Below are positions 5,047 to 5,498 of a stretch of DNA of 5,498 bases, one piece after another. Position 1 is the first letter of the stretch. Every line of letters begins with the position of its first letter. The stretch is taken from positions 1 through 5,498 of the forward strand of contig PLTE01000214.1 in assembly GCA_003164375.1 (NCBI GenBank), written 5' to 3'. This DNA is from Hyphomicrobiales bacterium. GTDB taxonomy: Bacteria; Pseudomonadota; Alphaproteobacteria; Rhizobiales; Xanthobacteraceae. The notes below the pieces were generated by a model. That model was not told the origin of the DNA. It ran no database searches and saw nothing but the letters and a program-made list of their open reading frames with translations. A program made the translations under genes and the position numbers.

Positions 5047-5498
5047 CTACTCCGCGGCGTCCGCTGCAGGTATCAGACCAGGCCCCGCGTCCGATGGCTC
5101 CGGCAATTCCGGCGGATTGCGATTGGGCGCGGCGGCATCCTCCCCGACCTCGGCCAGGATCTCGCGCGCCATTTGCGCTTCGCGCTGGCGATTCCACATA
5201 CTGGCATAAAGGCCGCCCGTCGCCAGCAACACGGCATGCGTGCCGCGCTCCACGATCGCGCCCTGATTAAGCACCAGAATCTCGTCGGCATCGACGATGG
5301 TCGAAAGCCGATGCGCGATCACAAGCGTGGTCCGATTGCGCGAGATGCGGTCGAGCTCGTCCTGGATGTCCTTCTCGGTATGGCTGTCGAGCGCCGACGT
5401 CGCCTCGTCGAGCACCAGGATCGGCGGTCCCTTGAGAATGGTGCGGGCGATCGCGACGCGCTGCTTCTCGCCGCCGGACAGCTTGAGGCCGCGTTCGC
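5047..5498 (-). CDS. ABC transporter ATP-binding/permease protein, Atm1/ABCB7-like (C-terminal part only)
   Basis: Only about the last 150 residues are inside the window; the membrane domain and Walker A lie beyond the right edge. What is visible is the end of an exporter-type nucleotide-binding domain: the ABC signature LSGGEKQR (about 5457-5480), Walker B with catalytic Glu in ILVLDEATSALD, the D-loop, and the H-loop VIAHRLST. A stretch reading VDADEILVLNQG and the ending GGLYASMWNRQ closely resemble Atm1/ABCB7/HMT1-type half-transporters, which export glutathione-linked sulfur or metal compounds. That substrate assignment is inferred from resemblance. A tail of about 45 residues, rich in Pro, Ala and acidic residues, follows the domain. 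The stop is TAG at 5047-5049. The codon at 5413-5415 is GTG (Val inside Walker B), so it is not a start. The gene runs directly into psd and is probably the upstream member of the same operon. Confidence 0.93.
   Translation of the reverse strand, partial: ERGLKLSGGEKQRVAIARTILKGPPILVLDEATSALDSHTEKDIQDELDRISRNRTTLVIAHRLSTIVDADEILVLNQGAIVERGTHAVLLATGGLYASMWNRQREAQMAREILAEVGEDAAAPNRNPPELPEPSDAGPGLIPAADAAE
5050..5053 (-). promoter_or_regulatory. Ribosome binding site of psd, inside the ABC transporter gene
   Basis: GGAG on the minus strand, overlapping the last codons of the ABC transporter and five bases before ATG 5044. It sets the psd start and implies that ribosomes ending the transporter can restart on psd. 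Confidence 0.65.

Noticed and set aside
5045..5197. Extended psd start upstream of 5044
   Set aside because: The extra 51 residues lie inside the ABC transporter gene in another frame and are low-complexity Gly/Arg/Ala. The family length and a GGAG site support 5044.

Overview
The window carries two unrelated-looking blocks of DNA. Bases 1 to about 920 look acidobacterial: the 3' part of secF, then the N-terminal half of a TonB-type energy transducer of the kind found in Acidobacteria (Solibacter-like). From about 969 to the end, everything looks like a high-GC alphaproteobacterium of the Rhizobiales (Bradyrhizobium / Rhodopseudomonas / Xanthobacteraceae style). The blocks meet inside one open reading frame, in a polyproline tract at 921-968 that contains a perfect 15-bp tandem duplication. 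Leucine codon use changes across the join: CTC is 0 of 23 and TTG 8 of 23 in secF, against CTC 9 of 25 and TTG 2 of 25 in the downstream glutathione S-transferase gene. The simplest reading is a metagenomic assembly chimera joined at low-complexity proline codons. A real gene fusion is possible but less likely. Taxonomic statements rest on recognised protein families and codon use, not on a database search.

Layout. Plus strand: secF (partial at the left edge), a 75-bp gap, then the hybrid frame 756-1235 (TonB N-terminus, polyproline, Inh/AprI-type protease inhibitor domain), followed closely by a glutathione S-transferase gene (1244-1888). A 34-bp gap separates this from a converging minus-strand cluster. 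Read in its own direction from the right edge, that cluster is an Atm1/ABCB7-like ABC exporter (partial), psd, pssA and a TRAP-type solute-binding protein gene. The spacings are 2, 78 and 38 bp, which fits one transcription unit.

Function. PssA makes phosphatidylserine from CDP-diacylglycerol and serine, and Psd decarboxylates it to phosphatidylethanolamine, so these two genes form the complete last two steps of PE synthesis. The ABC exporter reads straight into psd, with the psd ribosome binding site inside its last codons. The solute-binding protein at the end of the cluster has no DctQ/DctM membrane partners in view. It has a His where the family normally has its ligand-carboxylate-binding Arg, and it carries a C-terminal Pro/Ala-rich tail of about 127 residues. 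These make it the least ordinary gene in the window. I found no tRNA, rRNA, CRISPR array, insertion sequence or phage gene, and no convincing rho-independent terminator.
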